From positions 1,583,501 through 1,647,500 of the forward strand of contig JAUIMM010000698.1 of the NCBI GenBank assembly GCA_031769625.1: a DNA stretch of 64,000 nucleotides. The letters are read 5' to 3'. This DNA comes from Taudactylus pleione. Taxonomy: Eukaryota; Chordata; Amphibia; Anura; Myobatrachidae. The stretch's first letter is position 1, and each line of letters starts with the position of its first letter. The notes under the pieces were generated by a model. The model saw only the letters and a program-made list of their open reading frames with translations, was not told the DNA's origin and ran no database searches. The translations under genes and the position numbers were made by a program. This document shows, one piece after another, positions 42,735-53,055 of this stretch.

Positions 42735-43965
42735 TTTCATCTTCAGCATCCTGGTAGATAGCAGCAGATTTTTATCAAGAATGTCTCCGTACATTCTTCC
42801 ATTCATCCTTTCTTCAATCACATGAAGTATGCCAGTACCGTAAGCTGAAAAACAGCCCCACACCATAATGTTCCCAGTAGCGCATGCAGGGGGCGTTCGG
42901 AGTACCCAGAACCCCCCCTGACAAACTAAAGTGTAGGAACCATGTTCTTAAGCCACGCCCCCTCACGGCAAATTGCCACAATTAGTGGGTCAATATGGAA
43001 GAGGCGGTGCCAATATGACGTGATTTCATTAGAATTGAGTATTTGGCCCCGCCCTCTCCTGATTGACTCGCGGCGGAAATTTTCCGCAAGGGGATGGGGC
43101 TTAAGAACATGCTGCCAGCCTGCTAGGTCCTGTACCAGTCAAATCTGCTGCAAGGTAAGTTTGTTTGTGTATATGTGACATAGGTGTGTGTATATATGTG
43201 TGTGCATGTAAGGTATGTGTGACACATGTATGCATGTGTATATATGTGTGTTTGTGTATATGTGTGTATGTCTATATGCGTGTGTATGTATATATGTGTA
43301 TTCTCACACACACACATATTATATGGAAACCCCCCCCATAAAAATCCTGCGTTTGCCCCTGGTTCCCACCTAAAAACTTCACTGTTGGTATGGTGTTTTC
43401 GGGGTGATGTACAGTGCCATTTCTCCTCCAAACATGGTGTGTATTATGGCATCCAAAGAGTTCAATTTTGGTCTCATTTGACCAGACTATATTTTCCCAG
43501 TATTTCACAGGCTTGTCCAAATGTTGTGCAGTGGACTTTAAACGAGCTTTAACATGCTTTTTCTTCAGCAATGGAGTCTTGTGTGGTGAGCGTGCATACA
43601 GGCCATGCCGGTTGAGTGCATTACTTATTGCTTTCTTTGAAACAATTGTACCTGCTAATTCCAGGTCTTTCTGAAGCTATCCACAAGTGGTCCATGGCTC
43701 TTGGACAACTCTTCGGCTAATTCTTTTCACTCCTCTGTCAGAAATCTTGCGAGGAGCACCTGGTCGTGGCCGGTTTATGGTGAAATGATGTTCTTTCCAC
43801 TTCCGGATTATGGCCCCAACAGTGCTCACTGGAACATTCAGAAGTTTAGTAATCCTTCTGTAACCAATGCCATCAGTATGTTTTGCAACAATAAGGTTGC
43901 GAAGGTCTTGAGAGAGCTCTTTGCTTTACCAATCATGAGATGTTTCTTGTGTGACACCTTGGTAA
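42735..43965 (-). pseudogene. Tc1-like transposase
   Basis: The best frame (43571-43272) reads HVKARLKSTAQHLDKP, WENIVWSNETKIELFG and HHVWRRNGTVHHPENT. This is the DDE core of Tc1 transposases; the second catalytic aspartate (usually in WSDETK) is N here. Upstream segments for the helix-turn-helix domain (frames around 43640-43960) have stops. After the hAT insertion the C-terminal part resumes at about 42735-42870 (a VWGCF-like segment). Inactive. Confidence 0.82.
42875..43361. mobile_element. hAT-like insert within the Tc1 transposase
   Basis: The left CAGTAGCGCATGCAGGG and the inverted right CAGGGGCAAACGCAGGA are flanked by GTTCC (42870-42874, 43362-43366). The shared duplication is only 5-6 bp, so superfamily assignment rests on the CAG...CTG ends. 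The interior holds a second inverted pair (CATGTTCTTAAGCC / GGCTTAAGAACATG, 42940 and 43098) and a TG/TA microsatellite (about 43155-43310). Confidence 0.6.
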
Positions 43966-44502
43966 TGAGACACCTTTTTATAGGCCATCTGTTAGTCCCA
44001 ACTGATTGCCTATAAAAAGGTGTCTCATTACCAAGGTGTCACACAAGAAACTAGCTTATATTAATTTGCACTGACAAGGGGCAGGATTGCTGATAGATTT
44101 CAGCTGGTGTCTTGGCTTTCCATGCCTTTTTGCACCTCCCTTTCTTCATGTGTTCAATACTTTTTCCCTGTGTAATTTCACATTGTTACACATAACTTAA
44201 TTTATGGACATCTATGGTTTGATTTCTTTGCATGTGTGGATTACATGGGTTGTTGCTGACATTTGGTGAAAATTTAATTACAATAGCCCCATTACAGATA
44301 TATTTACAGAGAAAAATGTTGATGTGTTCAATGCTTATTTTATGCGCTGTATATATATATTTTCACCATTTGTTTAGCATTTAAGGCCTTCTGTCCGCAT
44401 TACAATCTGCTTTGCACCTCCTGTGTACACATCTGTACTGCCGCTGGAGGTTTGCTGAGACAGGAGATCAGACACCTGCGCAGAAGCCCCAGTAGCACTT
44501 TT

Positions 44503-44577
44503 ATGATTCTTTTGGGACTGTTTCTAAACTCCTGTTGCACAAGTCCAAGGGTGGCGACTCTGAAGTCTTCTGGACAG
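44503..44577 (+). CDS. Candidate host exon: signal peptide followed by splice donor
   Basis: ATG 44503 opens 25 codons that look like a secretory signal peptide: a short hydrophobic core (MILLGLFLNSCC) followed by a more polar region ending in KSSGQ. The open segment ends exactly at CAG|GTGAGAG, a strong splice-donor match, in phase 0. It is just outside the Tc1 element, in sequence without recognised repeats. An acceptor-like TTTGCTGAGACAG lies upstream at about 44451-44463. It would fit the first coding exon of a secreted or type I membrane protein, but 25 codons could easily occur by chance. No family can be named. Confidence 0.28.
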
Positions 44578-44584
44578 GTGAGAG

Positions 44585-45054
44585 AGTTTACTTGTATTCT
44601 GGTTACTTCCTACATGTTACAATATGATTGTGAGACTCTGCTGTTGGGATTCAGTATTGTGTAAAATAGAGTTTCGCTTTAGTATCTAAGTGACACCTTC
44701 TACTTGTTTTCATATTGCATGAACTTTACAAGTTTTATTTCCTTTTAATGTAATTCCTATAAACAAGTACAGCAAAAAGTAAAGTTTTCAATTCTTCCTG
44801 ATTTCCATGTCATGTATTTCCTGAATTTGCTTCTGGTAACTTGCGTTGCTCACCTGCCTTAAAACCAAATAGATGGCCTGAGATTAGGATGCCTCAGGGA
44901 GGTGAATCTATTGTTATTATCTATGCTGATAGGTTTGAGATTTACAGTAAACTCTACCAAACATAAGGGCAATCGCTCAGCTACACAGTGATTAGGCTGG
45001 GCACATGCTGAGCGACCAGCACTGTAAGCCATTCTCTGCCGTTCTCTCTGTAAC
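44585..45054. other. Intergenic sequence
   Basis: No gene or element is recognised. If 44503-44577 is an exon, this would be intron. Confidence 0.4.
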
Positions 45055-45057
45055 CTG

Positions 45058-46077
45058 GGGGTAAATTTACTAAAGTCCGATTTAGTATTCGATTTTATGA
45101 ATCTATGAAATTGTCTGAAATCCAATTTAAATCAAACTGCGAAATCCCTTAACAAATCCCTCATTTACAAATATTTGATTTTGTATTTGATTTTCAAATC
45201 TAATTCGACTTTGGTCGATTTTAAGAAGGGATCTTGTGTTTAGTTTAAGAAATCCCTTCAAAAATCAAACCTCATATCCCCATTAAAATCTAATGCAAAA
45301 TAGAATGCAAACTCGAACTCAACTTCCTATTGGGTCAAATGTATCACATGCACACTAACAGGGGAACAAATTGGAAACACTTCTGCACACTCTAGAAAAG
45401 TGAAAGTGATTTATACTTTCTTTATAAATATAATATGCTCATCATATATATACACCTATATACTGTATGTTTATATGTGTATATACATACATATATGTGT
45501 GTATATATATATATATGTATATATACTGTATACATGTGTATATACATATCGCTTTTTTTAACTTTTTTTTTCTAGTTTGCCTGGCTATGTCGGCTGAACC
45601 CCATCATGGAGGAGGGGCTGTGTGCACCTTTGCTATGGGGCCCCCAAAGAGCTAGTTACACCCATGATACCACAGGTAGGTACACAGCATAGCATAGCCT
45701 TGAGCAGCCATTATTCCTACAGCCAGACTGCTTTTGGGAACTGTTAAAGGCATCAAAATTTATTTCCAGCCAAGATAATGTCGTTTAGAAGCTCAAATTG
45801 ACTGTCTCTCATTATTCTATTCATTTGGGGATTTGAAGTTTGATTTTGAGTTCGATTTACGTTTGATTTGCAAATTGAATGTTAGTAAATGAAGGGATCG
45901 TATTCGACTATGGGAAAACATTGATGTTTTGCCTATATTCGATTTTGAGTGAAATTCCATTTTCTGATCAATTTGACACTTTAGTAAATCTCCAATAACA
46001 AAATAGAATGGAAATCGAATCAAAATTGAATGGCAAATAGGACAGAATCCAAAATAGATCTTTAGTAAATATACCCC
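45058..46077. mobile_element. MITE-like element with GGGGTAAATTTACTAAAG ends
   Basis: Left GGGGTAAATTTACTAAAG and right CTTTAGTAAATATACCCC, flanked by CTG (45055-45057, 46078-46080). Subterminal sequence is rich in ATTCGATTTT-type repeats in both orientations. The centre includes a TA/TG microsatellite (about 45440-45550) and a fragment ending GAGCTAGTTACACCCATG, resembling a hAT end. Related termini are found at 52878-53052. Confidence 0.8.
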
Positions 46078-46292
46078 CTGGTCACCATTTCCAGTGTACT
46101 GTCTCTACTACATATTAACCAATGTGTGCGATAGTGTATTTAACTTAATTGGTAGAGCTCCACACCTCTTCTATACATTATATTTTCAAAATAAAACATG
46201 TTAAAATGGTTTAAAGATGTGTACAGTATTTGATGGACATGCCAGCATACATAGTGAAAATTGCTTAATCTTCCCTACAGCAAATTGTCCCT

Positions 46293-46791
46293 GGGGGTTG
46301 AGTGTGAAAGCTCGACAGCTTAATAGCCGATGGGTGAAATACGGACAGTGGAAGCCCGACAGAAGGAGAATCTCGACGGCGAAGGTAAGTCACCTAACCC
46401 TACCCTTCTCCCCTCCCTAACCCTCCTTTGGTGGTGTCTAACCCTAAAACTCCCGGGGTGGTGCCTAACCCTAACCCCCATCCCTGCACCCTAAACCTAA
46501 CCCTCACGTGGGGGTGCCTAACCCTAACCTCTCCCCAGTGGTGCCTAACCTGGCCCCCCCTTCCCCTAGCCCAATCCTCCCCAGGGGTGCCTAAACCTAA
46601 CCCTCACTCCCGCGGCTAAGTGCTAAGGACACCCGAACTTACCTTGTTCGGTCCTGTATCCATCGGCATTCAGGGGTCGGGATTAAGATAGGCGTCAGTA
46701 TTTCGATGCCTATCTTAAGTCCCATTTCGGGCTTCCACAGTTGGGATACAGACCGGCGGCATTTAGTACGCCGGTCTGTTGACTACATCCC
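46293..46791. mobile_element. MITE with telomere-like interior
   Basis: The right end TGACTACATCCC is the inverse of the GGGATGTAGTCA terminus of the 56030 element; the left end starts GGGGGTTGAGTGTGAA. The interior (46390-46620) is a string of CCTAACCCTAA-like units separated by GGGGTGGTGC spacers. No clear target duplication. Non-coding. Confidence 0.65.
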
Positions 46792-46799
46792 GCTTCTGG

Positions 46800-47190
46800 A
46801 ACATATTTACAAATGAATACAAGCAGATAGTCTAAGAGTAAGAGGACTCATCTTTCAGTTTGGTGTGGGATTCCCATGCAACAGTATACAGTAATAGGAG
46901 GATACAGATATTTGTGGGATCATGTATAGTAAGTGAATGAAATTGTTCTGCTGAATAGCCCAGCTGACACCAGCAAAAGTCTGGAATATTTCCTTTTTCC
47001 TGGATTTAGAAGAACCTGCAGTTCTGCTTAGGCTGCCTGAACTCCAATTACGTTACATAATCTTGGAATAGAATATAAAATGTTTTCTAAATATAATTAC
47101 ACCAAAACCAGACTAGATATTCCTGTCCTACAGGTGTGCTTACATTTTGTTATGTGTGATCAGACATGAATTATTTCAAATAATTTAACA
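46800..47190. other. Unassigned sequence
   Basis: No gene or element recognised. Confidence 0.4.
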
Positions 47191-47194
47191 CTAT

Positions 47195-47341
47195 GGGGGA
47201 GATGTACTAAGCCTTGGAGAGAGATAAACTACCAACCAATCAGCTTCTAACTGTCATGTTACAGGCTGTGTTTGAAAAATTACAGTCAGGAGATGATTGG
47301 TTGGTACTTCATCTCTCTCCAAAGCTTAGTACATCTCCCCC
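47195..47341. mobile_element. Short MITE (147 bp) with 3-bp TAT duplication
   Basis: Left GGGGGAGATGTACTAAGCC and right (inverted) GGGGGAGATGTACTAAGC, flanked by TAT (47192-47194, 47342-47344). It has paired internal ACCAATCA / TGATTGGT arms, so it can fold on itself. Confidence 0.9.
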
Positions 47342-47344
47342 TAT

Positions 47345-47700
47345 GTCTGGTAACTAACCTATGTAGTTTCACAATGAGGATAATAGTCCTGTACTTCCTG
47401 AAAATGTTCTATAAATAAAAGAACTGTAATACATCATACGTCATTAAAAAAAAACATCCTGAATTGGGCAAGTAAGTAGCATTTTGGTGGTGACAGTGGG
47501 CAACAAATATTTAAGGAATGTCTCTTTGTAACATAGAACTTATTAAATCTCTCCTATTATTAAGTTACTATTGCTAGTGTTTATCACCCAGATTTCAGCA
47601 GTTTGTTAAGACTAGAAGTGGAAATACTAGCAGTATTAGTTAGTTAAGTACTAACTAACTTAAAAGCTTGTAAACTTGAAGTGTATTATATTCCAAGAAA
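47345..47700. other. Unassigned AT-rich sequence
   Basis: No gene recognised. It may include decayed Copia sequence, since Copia coding begins just past the next MITE. Confidence 0.35.
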
Positions 47701-47716
47701 CAGCTTCACATAAAAC

Positions 47717-47988
47717 GGGTTGGGTACAGGATGCCGGCACTCAGGATCTCGGCGGTCAGAATCCCGTCGCAGGCATCTTGACAGGGTTAGGATGCCGACA
47801 CCTGTTTGAAAGTATCCTAACCCTACCCCTAAACCTAACCCTCCCTCCCCGCAGCCTAAACATAACACCCCCCCCCATGTGCCTAACTCTAACCCTCCCA
47901 CTAACCCCAATACATCGAGATGCCATTCTGACTGGTGTTGGCATTCTGAGAGCCGGCATCCCAACAGCTAGGATATATACTGCATCCC
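47717..47988. mobile_element. MITE with telomere-like interior
   Basis: Left GGGTTGGGTACAGGATGCCG, right GCCGGCATCCC...ACTGCATCCC. Flanked by CATAAAAC / CTTAAAAC (47709-47716, 47989-47996; 7 of 8 match). The centre is CCTAACCCTACCCCTAAACC-like. Confidence 0.7.
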
Positions 47989-48089
47989 CTTAAAACAAAA
48001 CTGGAGTTGCAGAACAAGTATTTGACATTGGATTTGCCAGCAGCTAGAGTCATGTCTGAACCACAAACTAACCAGTGTGTACATTTAAC

Positions 48090-48195
48090 CACAGAAAAGA
48101 ACTTCTGCAAGATCAAATAGTGGAAAACCACCTAAAAGTTATTATGAGTTTGCAAATATCACATTCTGTGAAACCCAAAATATCTAAGATGCTAA
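48090..48195 (+). pseudogene. Copia pol, integrase-RT linker
   Basis: Frame pieces RTSARSNSGKPPKSYYEF and ANITFCETQNI-stop-DA resemble the proline/lysine-rich linker and the '...W-x-x-A-x-x-x-E' entry of Copia RT. The sequence continues across the 48196-50523 insertion into KWKSAIDKE. Confidence 0.6.
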
Positions 48196-48639
48196 GGGGT
48201 CTATTCATTATTACTTAATTTCTACAAAAGCAGGTGATAATTAACATTTTCACCTGCTTTGTAGAAATTAAGTTTTGGGGCCATTCATCATACAGGTAAC
48301 GTAGGAGATATCTCTTGCTTACCTTTAGTATGGTGACCTAAATTCATCAAAATATATTATTTTCAGAGCTTTATTGCGGGAGTATTCGCCATCTTCAGAT
48401 GATGTTTGCTCCTGCAACCTGCTCCTTCCCTATGGGAAGGAGTCCTAAGTTGCAAAGTGGGATCCTTTTTTAGATCCCTCCTCCCATGTCCAGCTCCTTC
48501 CACCCCTGTCTGGCTCTTTCCGCAAGGCGCCCAGGCTTTGTGTGCCATCGTGAACTCTAGTTCACACAGATGCACTAGCACTGCAGAGTGTTATGGATTG
48601 GATGGTTAATCAGACAAGAGTTGTCAGAGGACTGCTGCC

Positions 48640-49190
48640 AGTTGACTAGTTGTGGCCAAGTGTAGAATATGAGGGGCAGCCTTTGGACTGTAGAGGCAGC
48701 CTTGAGGGCTGATTTGATAGAGACTAGTCATGGCCAATGGGCAGATGATGTGATGCAGCCTTTGGGCTCTTGGAGCAGCCTTGTGGGCTGATTGTGGCCT
48801 TTATAGTCATGGCCAAGGGACTAATGGAGTGCAGCAGCCTTGAGGGCTGATAGTGACCTGGCGCACCAGGACCGTTGCAGCCTTTGGGCTGATGAGACTC
48901 AGGAGAGGAATGCAACAGAGAATTTAGTGCTGCTACCAGTGTCGCCAAGATGACACTGGCGACTGTGTGCTAGACTGTGCACCTAGATGGTGCACCTGGA
49001 ATGCAGAGCTGCTCCAGAGCTGCTCCAGCGTTGTTGGGATGACACTGGCGATGGTGTGCTAGATGGCGCACCTGGACGAAGAACTGTTACCAGTGACGCC
49101 GGGATGACACTGGCGATGGTGTGCTAGATTGTGCACCTGGTACGCAGAACTGCGATTAGCGCTGCCAGGTTGGCACAAGCCGCTGGATGG
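48640..49190. repeat. Imperfect tandem repeats within the GGGGTCTATTC element
   Basis: Two arrays: blocks of GCAGCCTTTGGGCT/GCAGCCTTGAGGGCTGAT with gtcatggccaa, then blocks of GACACTGGCGATGGTGTGCT with gcacctgg. Copies are divergent. Confidence 0.7.
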
Positions 49191-49415
49191 TGACTGGCAC
49201 TTCAGAGGTAGGAAGAACTCCGTGCTTCCCAGATGGTACAAGCAGCATGTGTGGACGGATTACAGGTGGAGCCACCTGGATTGAACAAACGGCACACACG
49301 GAGCACAACAAGACTGACTCTGAACTGACAGGCAGGATACAGGAAACCGGAAGTACAAAGAAACTTCTATCACCGGCATGGAGTGCAGGGCTGGCTGGAT
49401 TTTAACAGAGACAGA

Positions 49416-49995
49416 GGGCCTGATTCAGAGCCGGACGCTATTTGCGCTCGCTCGTTCAGAAAAAGGGGCCGGATATTTAAATAGAGCGCTCACTCTTTGC
49501 GGTCTGTAGACGCCTCTATGTCTGAACGAGCGAATGTTTAAAAAACGCCCCCTGGCCGCTCGCATCATACGTCATCTCCGCTATTTATTAGATTAATCGA
49601 GTACATCGAAAGGCGTATGAACTGCTCGCAGTGCTTGTGGTAGCATTTTCCTACCCCAATTATGCGAGCAGTTCAGGCTAAAAGACAACCAAGTGACGTG
49701 GTCGATGACGCTGCTTTGTTAATTATGCACACCCTTAAAACGCCCGTTTTGACCATTTGGCACGCCTGCGTTCGGATCTCCACTCCCCGTTTTCAAGCAC
49801 CTTCCCCTGTTACCACCCACAAACGCCTCATTCTGCCACTCAAATTAGCAGGCATTCGCTATTTTGCGAGCACACAATTTCCGACCGCAATGACTGGTTC
49901 GCACATGCGTATTACAACCCATACGCATGCGCAGTTGTGCAAACATCGCTCGGAGCGAACGAGCGGCCGCTTACGAGCGGCTCTGAATCAGGCCC
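49416..49995. mobile_element. MITE, GGGCCTGATTCAGA family, long subfamily (inverted)
   Basis: GGGCCTGATTCAGAGCCGG ... CGGCTCTGAATCAGGCCC with target duplication AGA (49413-49415, 49996-49998). About 580 bp. Compared with 35825-36426 it lies in reverse orientation with high similarity. Confidence 0.93.
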
Positions 49996-50122
49996 AGAGT
50001 CCAATCAGAGCAAGTCTCCCTAAATGACAGACTACTGTGCAGCTGGGCTGTGTCCAGACAGGAGAATCAATGAATGCACCTGACACTGCACACAGACAGG
50101 CAGTAATTAGTGCAGTGCCTCA

Positions 50123-50318
50123 AGGCCCCCATACATCAGAGATTGATTGCAGCAATCGTGCAATTTGCAATCGATTGTGTATAAAAATCTTTCCCTTTTT
50201 AAATCGATTGTGGCAATTCTGCAGTCTGCAATCGATTGAAAAGGGAAAGATTTTTATACACAATCGATTGCAAATTGCACGATTGCTGCAATCAATCTCT
50301 GATGTATGGGGGCCTTTA
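50123..50318. mobile_element. Near-perfect palindromic MITE (about 196 bp)
   Basis: Almost the whole unit is an inverted repeat: AAGGCCCCCATACATCAGAG at the left, the same inverted at the right, with arms extending through gcaatcgtgcaatttgcaatcg and gtgtataaaaatctttccctt. Only about 40 bp at the centre differ. Transcribed RNA would form a very long hairpin. No clear target duplication. Confidence 0.85.
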
Positions 50319-50523
50319 GTAGCAACTAAGCCTGGAACTTCAAGCAATATGATCTACTTAACTGCGGATCCTAACACCGAGTCAGACTTGGCAGTGCCAA
50401 GTTTCACTACTCCGAAAGGATCAGCTGTCTCTGCGCCGGAGCAATGATGAATAGCTCTGGTGCTAGTTGTGAATAAGAATGTTAATTGTTGGGTCCCAAT
50501 AATTAACATAATGAATAGACCCC

Positions 50524-50760
50524 AAAGTCAGGTAACAACTGGTGTAAGTGGAAATCAGCAATAGATAAGGAGACATCTCAATGACAACAATATATGGACT
50601 GTAGATAAGTGACCAAGTCAAAAGCAAGTAGATTTTCTGCAAAAAAAATACGCAGAAATCTGGAGTTGACTACAGTCAAACTTACTCTCCTGTACCAAAG
50701 TACAGTACCTACATTTGCATCTGTCTTGTACAGAATGCTGTTATACTAATTAGACTTTAG
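50524..50760 (+). pseudogene. Copia RT, N-terminal part
   Basis: KWKSAIDKE at about 50551-50577 and, in another frame, GVDYSQTYSPV near 50664-50700. These are Copia RT signatures (the W-x-x-A-I-x-x-E and G-x-D-Y-x-x-T-x-S-P-V blocks). Frameshifts lie between them. The frame is interrupted at 50760 by the MITE. Confidence 0.75.
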
Positions 50761-51264
50761 TTGGGTACACACTAGACAAGACAATGTGCAAACGTTGTGG
50801 TGGTCGTTTCGATTTCACTATGTTCCCAGAACATACAATAAAGTGCATGCACACTATGCAGTCCTCTAAACGATGGAACATCACTTGGTTGCTAGAATGT
50901 TAACGATATAACGTTTGCTTTTTAAACACCATGTGACCACCTTAAGAATTTATGGAAAACAGCATGGGACAGGCTGACTATAGGAAGAGAAAATGGAGGA
51001 TACGAGAGTGGCTGAGGCGACGTCTTCAGAACCCAGATTGGAACAACATATCGCCTGGTTGGTTGGGCATACACACTTCACGATTTGCTCAAAATCATTA
51101 AAGATATCTTCTCATCTGTCGTGCAGTACAGCAGATGAGAGATGCAAGGAATGATGCATAGGAGCGCACAATAGTCCGTACACACTAGATGATGTGGATA
51201 ATATTTCGTACCAATTCGACTCAGAATGACAAATTGTCCAATATATCGTCTTGTGTGCACCCAG
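50761..51264. mobile_element. MITE with TGGGTACACAC termini, in Copia RT
   Basis: Left TTGGGTACACACTAGAC and right (inverted) CTGGGTGCACACAAGACG, the same family as 4069-4471. A plus-strand segment near 50963-51045 reads RKRKWRIREWLRRRLQNPDW in one frame. This resembles the basic WW/R-rich start of Harbinger nucleases and may be a transposase remnant. Flanks CTTTAG and CTTTTG could be a decayed duplication. Confidence 0.72.
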
Positions 51265-51679
51265 CTTTTGACTCTGCTTTCTTGAATGGAGAATTAACAG
51301 AAGAGATATACATGGAACCTCCAGAGCATTACTGCGAGAAGAGGAAGTAGTCTGTCTCTCTTTGTATGGTCTAAAGCAGAGCGGTCATTGTTGGTACATA
51401 AAACTAGATACTGTACTACTAGAAATTAAGTTTGTGTAATCAAAGACTGATAATTGTCTCTACCACAAATATATAGAAGAGAAATTCTTTGTTTTTGTTG
51501 TATATGTGGATGATTTGTTACTTTCAGGCCAAGAACAGCCCATCACAGATGTCAAGCAGCCGCTAGGACTAAAGTTCATGAGGAAGGATCTATATCCTGC
51601 ACATTACTTGCTTGGTCTGAGAACCGAACAAGATTTAGAGAAATTAATCATTTTCATAGATCAACAAACCTACATTTTA
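51265..51679 (+). pseudogene. Copia RT, catalytic part
   Basis: FDSAFLNGELTEEIYMEPPE, VVCLSLYGLKQSGHCWYIKL, and FVFVVYVDDLLLSGQ with the YVDD box at about 51503-51520. These are classic Ty1/Copia RT motifs in order. One stop follows IKFV. The reading continues to TYIL, then the Helitron insertion at 51680. Confidence 0.9.
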
Positions 51680-52351
51680 TCTTATATATAAAATTAATTG
51701 GTCGGTTTGTTTGTTTGTCTGTCCAGTTATGCATTCTGACACCCCTGCTCTGATTGGGATGAAACCAACTCAAGGTGGTCCAGTTGGATCCTGGACGAGT
51801 TTTAGCGGAGTTGTTCTGGGCCTTCCACTGGATGGATTTGGATGAACACTTCACAGAGTGGTGGCAATTGGTCTGGGATGCCTAATGGAGCGGTTGGTAT
51901 CCCAGTCAGACCTTACAGCAGATTGCGCCAGGCAGAACTTTGACCTGGGGAGTCTGTTCTGGGCCTTCCACTGGATGGATTTGGATGACAACATACAATT
52001 TGGCCAAAAACTAGTGGGTTGAGGTCTCGGTCGGACCTCCCATTGGTGTACGCTGGGAAGAACTTTGATCTGGAGATCCTGGAAAGAACAGACCCGGGGA
52101 GGCTGTTCTGGGCTTTCCACTGGATGGATTTGGATGAAAACTTCACAGAGGCAATTGGGTGGCAATTGGTCTGGGATGCCTAATGGAGTGGTTGGGGTCC
52201 CAATCGGACCTCAAGGCGAAGTGCACTGGGCAGATCTTTGACCCAGGGAGTCTGTTCTGGGCCATCCACTGGATGGATTTGAACGACATCACATAATAAA
52301 ACTTAATTACTTGAAGATTTAAACCTGGGCAATGCTGAGTACTTCAGCTAG
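51680..52351 (+). mobile_element. Helitron-like element inserted between A and T in Copia
   Basis: Starts TCTTATATATAAAATT directly after an A, and ends GAGTACTTCAGCTAG directly before a T. The TC...CTAG ends and the A/T target are those of Helitrons. The imperfect hairpin CCTGGGCAATGCTGAG precedes the 3' end by about 10 bp. There is no target duplication, and Copia sequence resumes directly. The interior has about four degenerate repeats around CTTCCACTGGATGGATTTGG. No Rep/helicase, so non-autonomous. Confidence 0.75.
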
Positions 52352-52877
52352 TTGAAAATATATTTGTAAAGTATAGTATGTCAGATGCAAAACCAATAAG
52401 CACTCCCATAGACAAAGGCATCAAACTAATTAAAGCCATGTCACCAATGAGAGAAGAGGAAACCGCATGAAAAAGGTTCCTTATCAGAACGCTATTAGGC
52501 ATGGATTAATGAATGCAAGTGTTGGCACTCGCCCTGATATCATGCATGCAGTGAACTGAGTAAGACCATTTGTAACAAATCCTGGGAGACAGCACTGGAA
52601 AAGTTGAGAGAATCTTAAGATGCTTAAAAGAATCATCTTCCTTGAAGTGGGAAGTTACCAAATATGGAAATTCTACACTGAAATCATTCTGTGATGCCAA
52701 TTTGGGAACAGATTAGGATGATCATCATTCTTATATGGGATATCTATTTTCACTGGCAGGCACACTACTAAGCTGGTCAAGTAGGAAACAACCCACTATA
52801 CCATTATCTGCCGCTGAGGCAGAATATATGGCACTAATAGATTCAGCCAAGAAAGCATTACACCTTAAAGAGACTTT
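52352..52877 (+). pseudogene. Copia RT end and RNase H
   Basis: SMSDAKPISTPIDKGIKLIK (RT end) and the RNase H region FCDANLGTD, SYMGYLFSLAGTLLSWSSRK and LSAAEAEYMALIDSAKKALH. This is the Copia-specific ribonuclease H signature. Stops occur between the two. It ends at the 52878 MITE. Confidence 0.9.
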
Positions 52878-53052
52878 GGGGTATATTTACTAAAGTGTGG
52901 GTTTATATAAGTGGAGGTGTTGACCATAGCAACCAATCATATTCTAGCTACTATCTTCTAGAAGGTACTAGATAAATGATAAGTAGAATCTGATTGGTTG
53001 CTTTGGGAAACATCTCTACTTCTATAAACCTGCACTTTAGTAAATATACCCC
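52878..53052. mobile_element. MITE (175 bp) with GGGGTATATTTACTAAAGTG ends
   Basis: Nearly perfect terminal repeats GGGGTATATTTACTAAAGTG / CACTTTAGTAAATATACCCC, target duplication TTT (52875-52877, 53053-53055), internal ACCAATCATATT / AATCTGATTGGT arms. It interrupts Copia RNase H. Confidence 0.92.
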
Positions 53053-53055
53053 TTT

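Larger units (their letters stand above)
42728..44349 (-). mobile_element. Tc1-like DNA transposon with decayed transposase
   Basis: The right end reads (minus strand) CAGCGCATAAAATAAGCATT, preceded by TA (44350-44351), as for Tc1/mariner. The minus strand carries Tc1 transposase remnants. The left end is not clear. A hAT-like element (42875-43361) is inserted between the middle and the C-terminal part of the transposase. Around 43952-44048 the same sequence occurs as facing inverted copies. Confidence 0.82.
48196..50523. mobile_element. DNA element with GGGGTCTATTCATTAT ends
   Basis: Left GGGGTCTATTCATTAT and right ATAATGAATAGACCCC, flanked by TAA / AAA (a decayed 3-bp duplication). 2.3 kb long, of which at least two parts are later insertions (49416-49995 and 50123-50318). 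The interior has imperfect tandem repeats: units containing gcagcctttgggct (48677-48895), and units containing gatggtgtgctagat...gcacctgg (48990-49145). No transposase is recognised. Confidence 0.78.

Noticed and set aside
46390..46620. Interstitial telomere from chromosome fusion
   Set aside because: The CCCTAA-like units lie inside a dispersed MITE family with termini, present four times in 11 kb.
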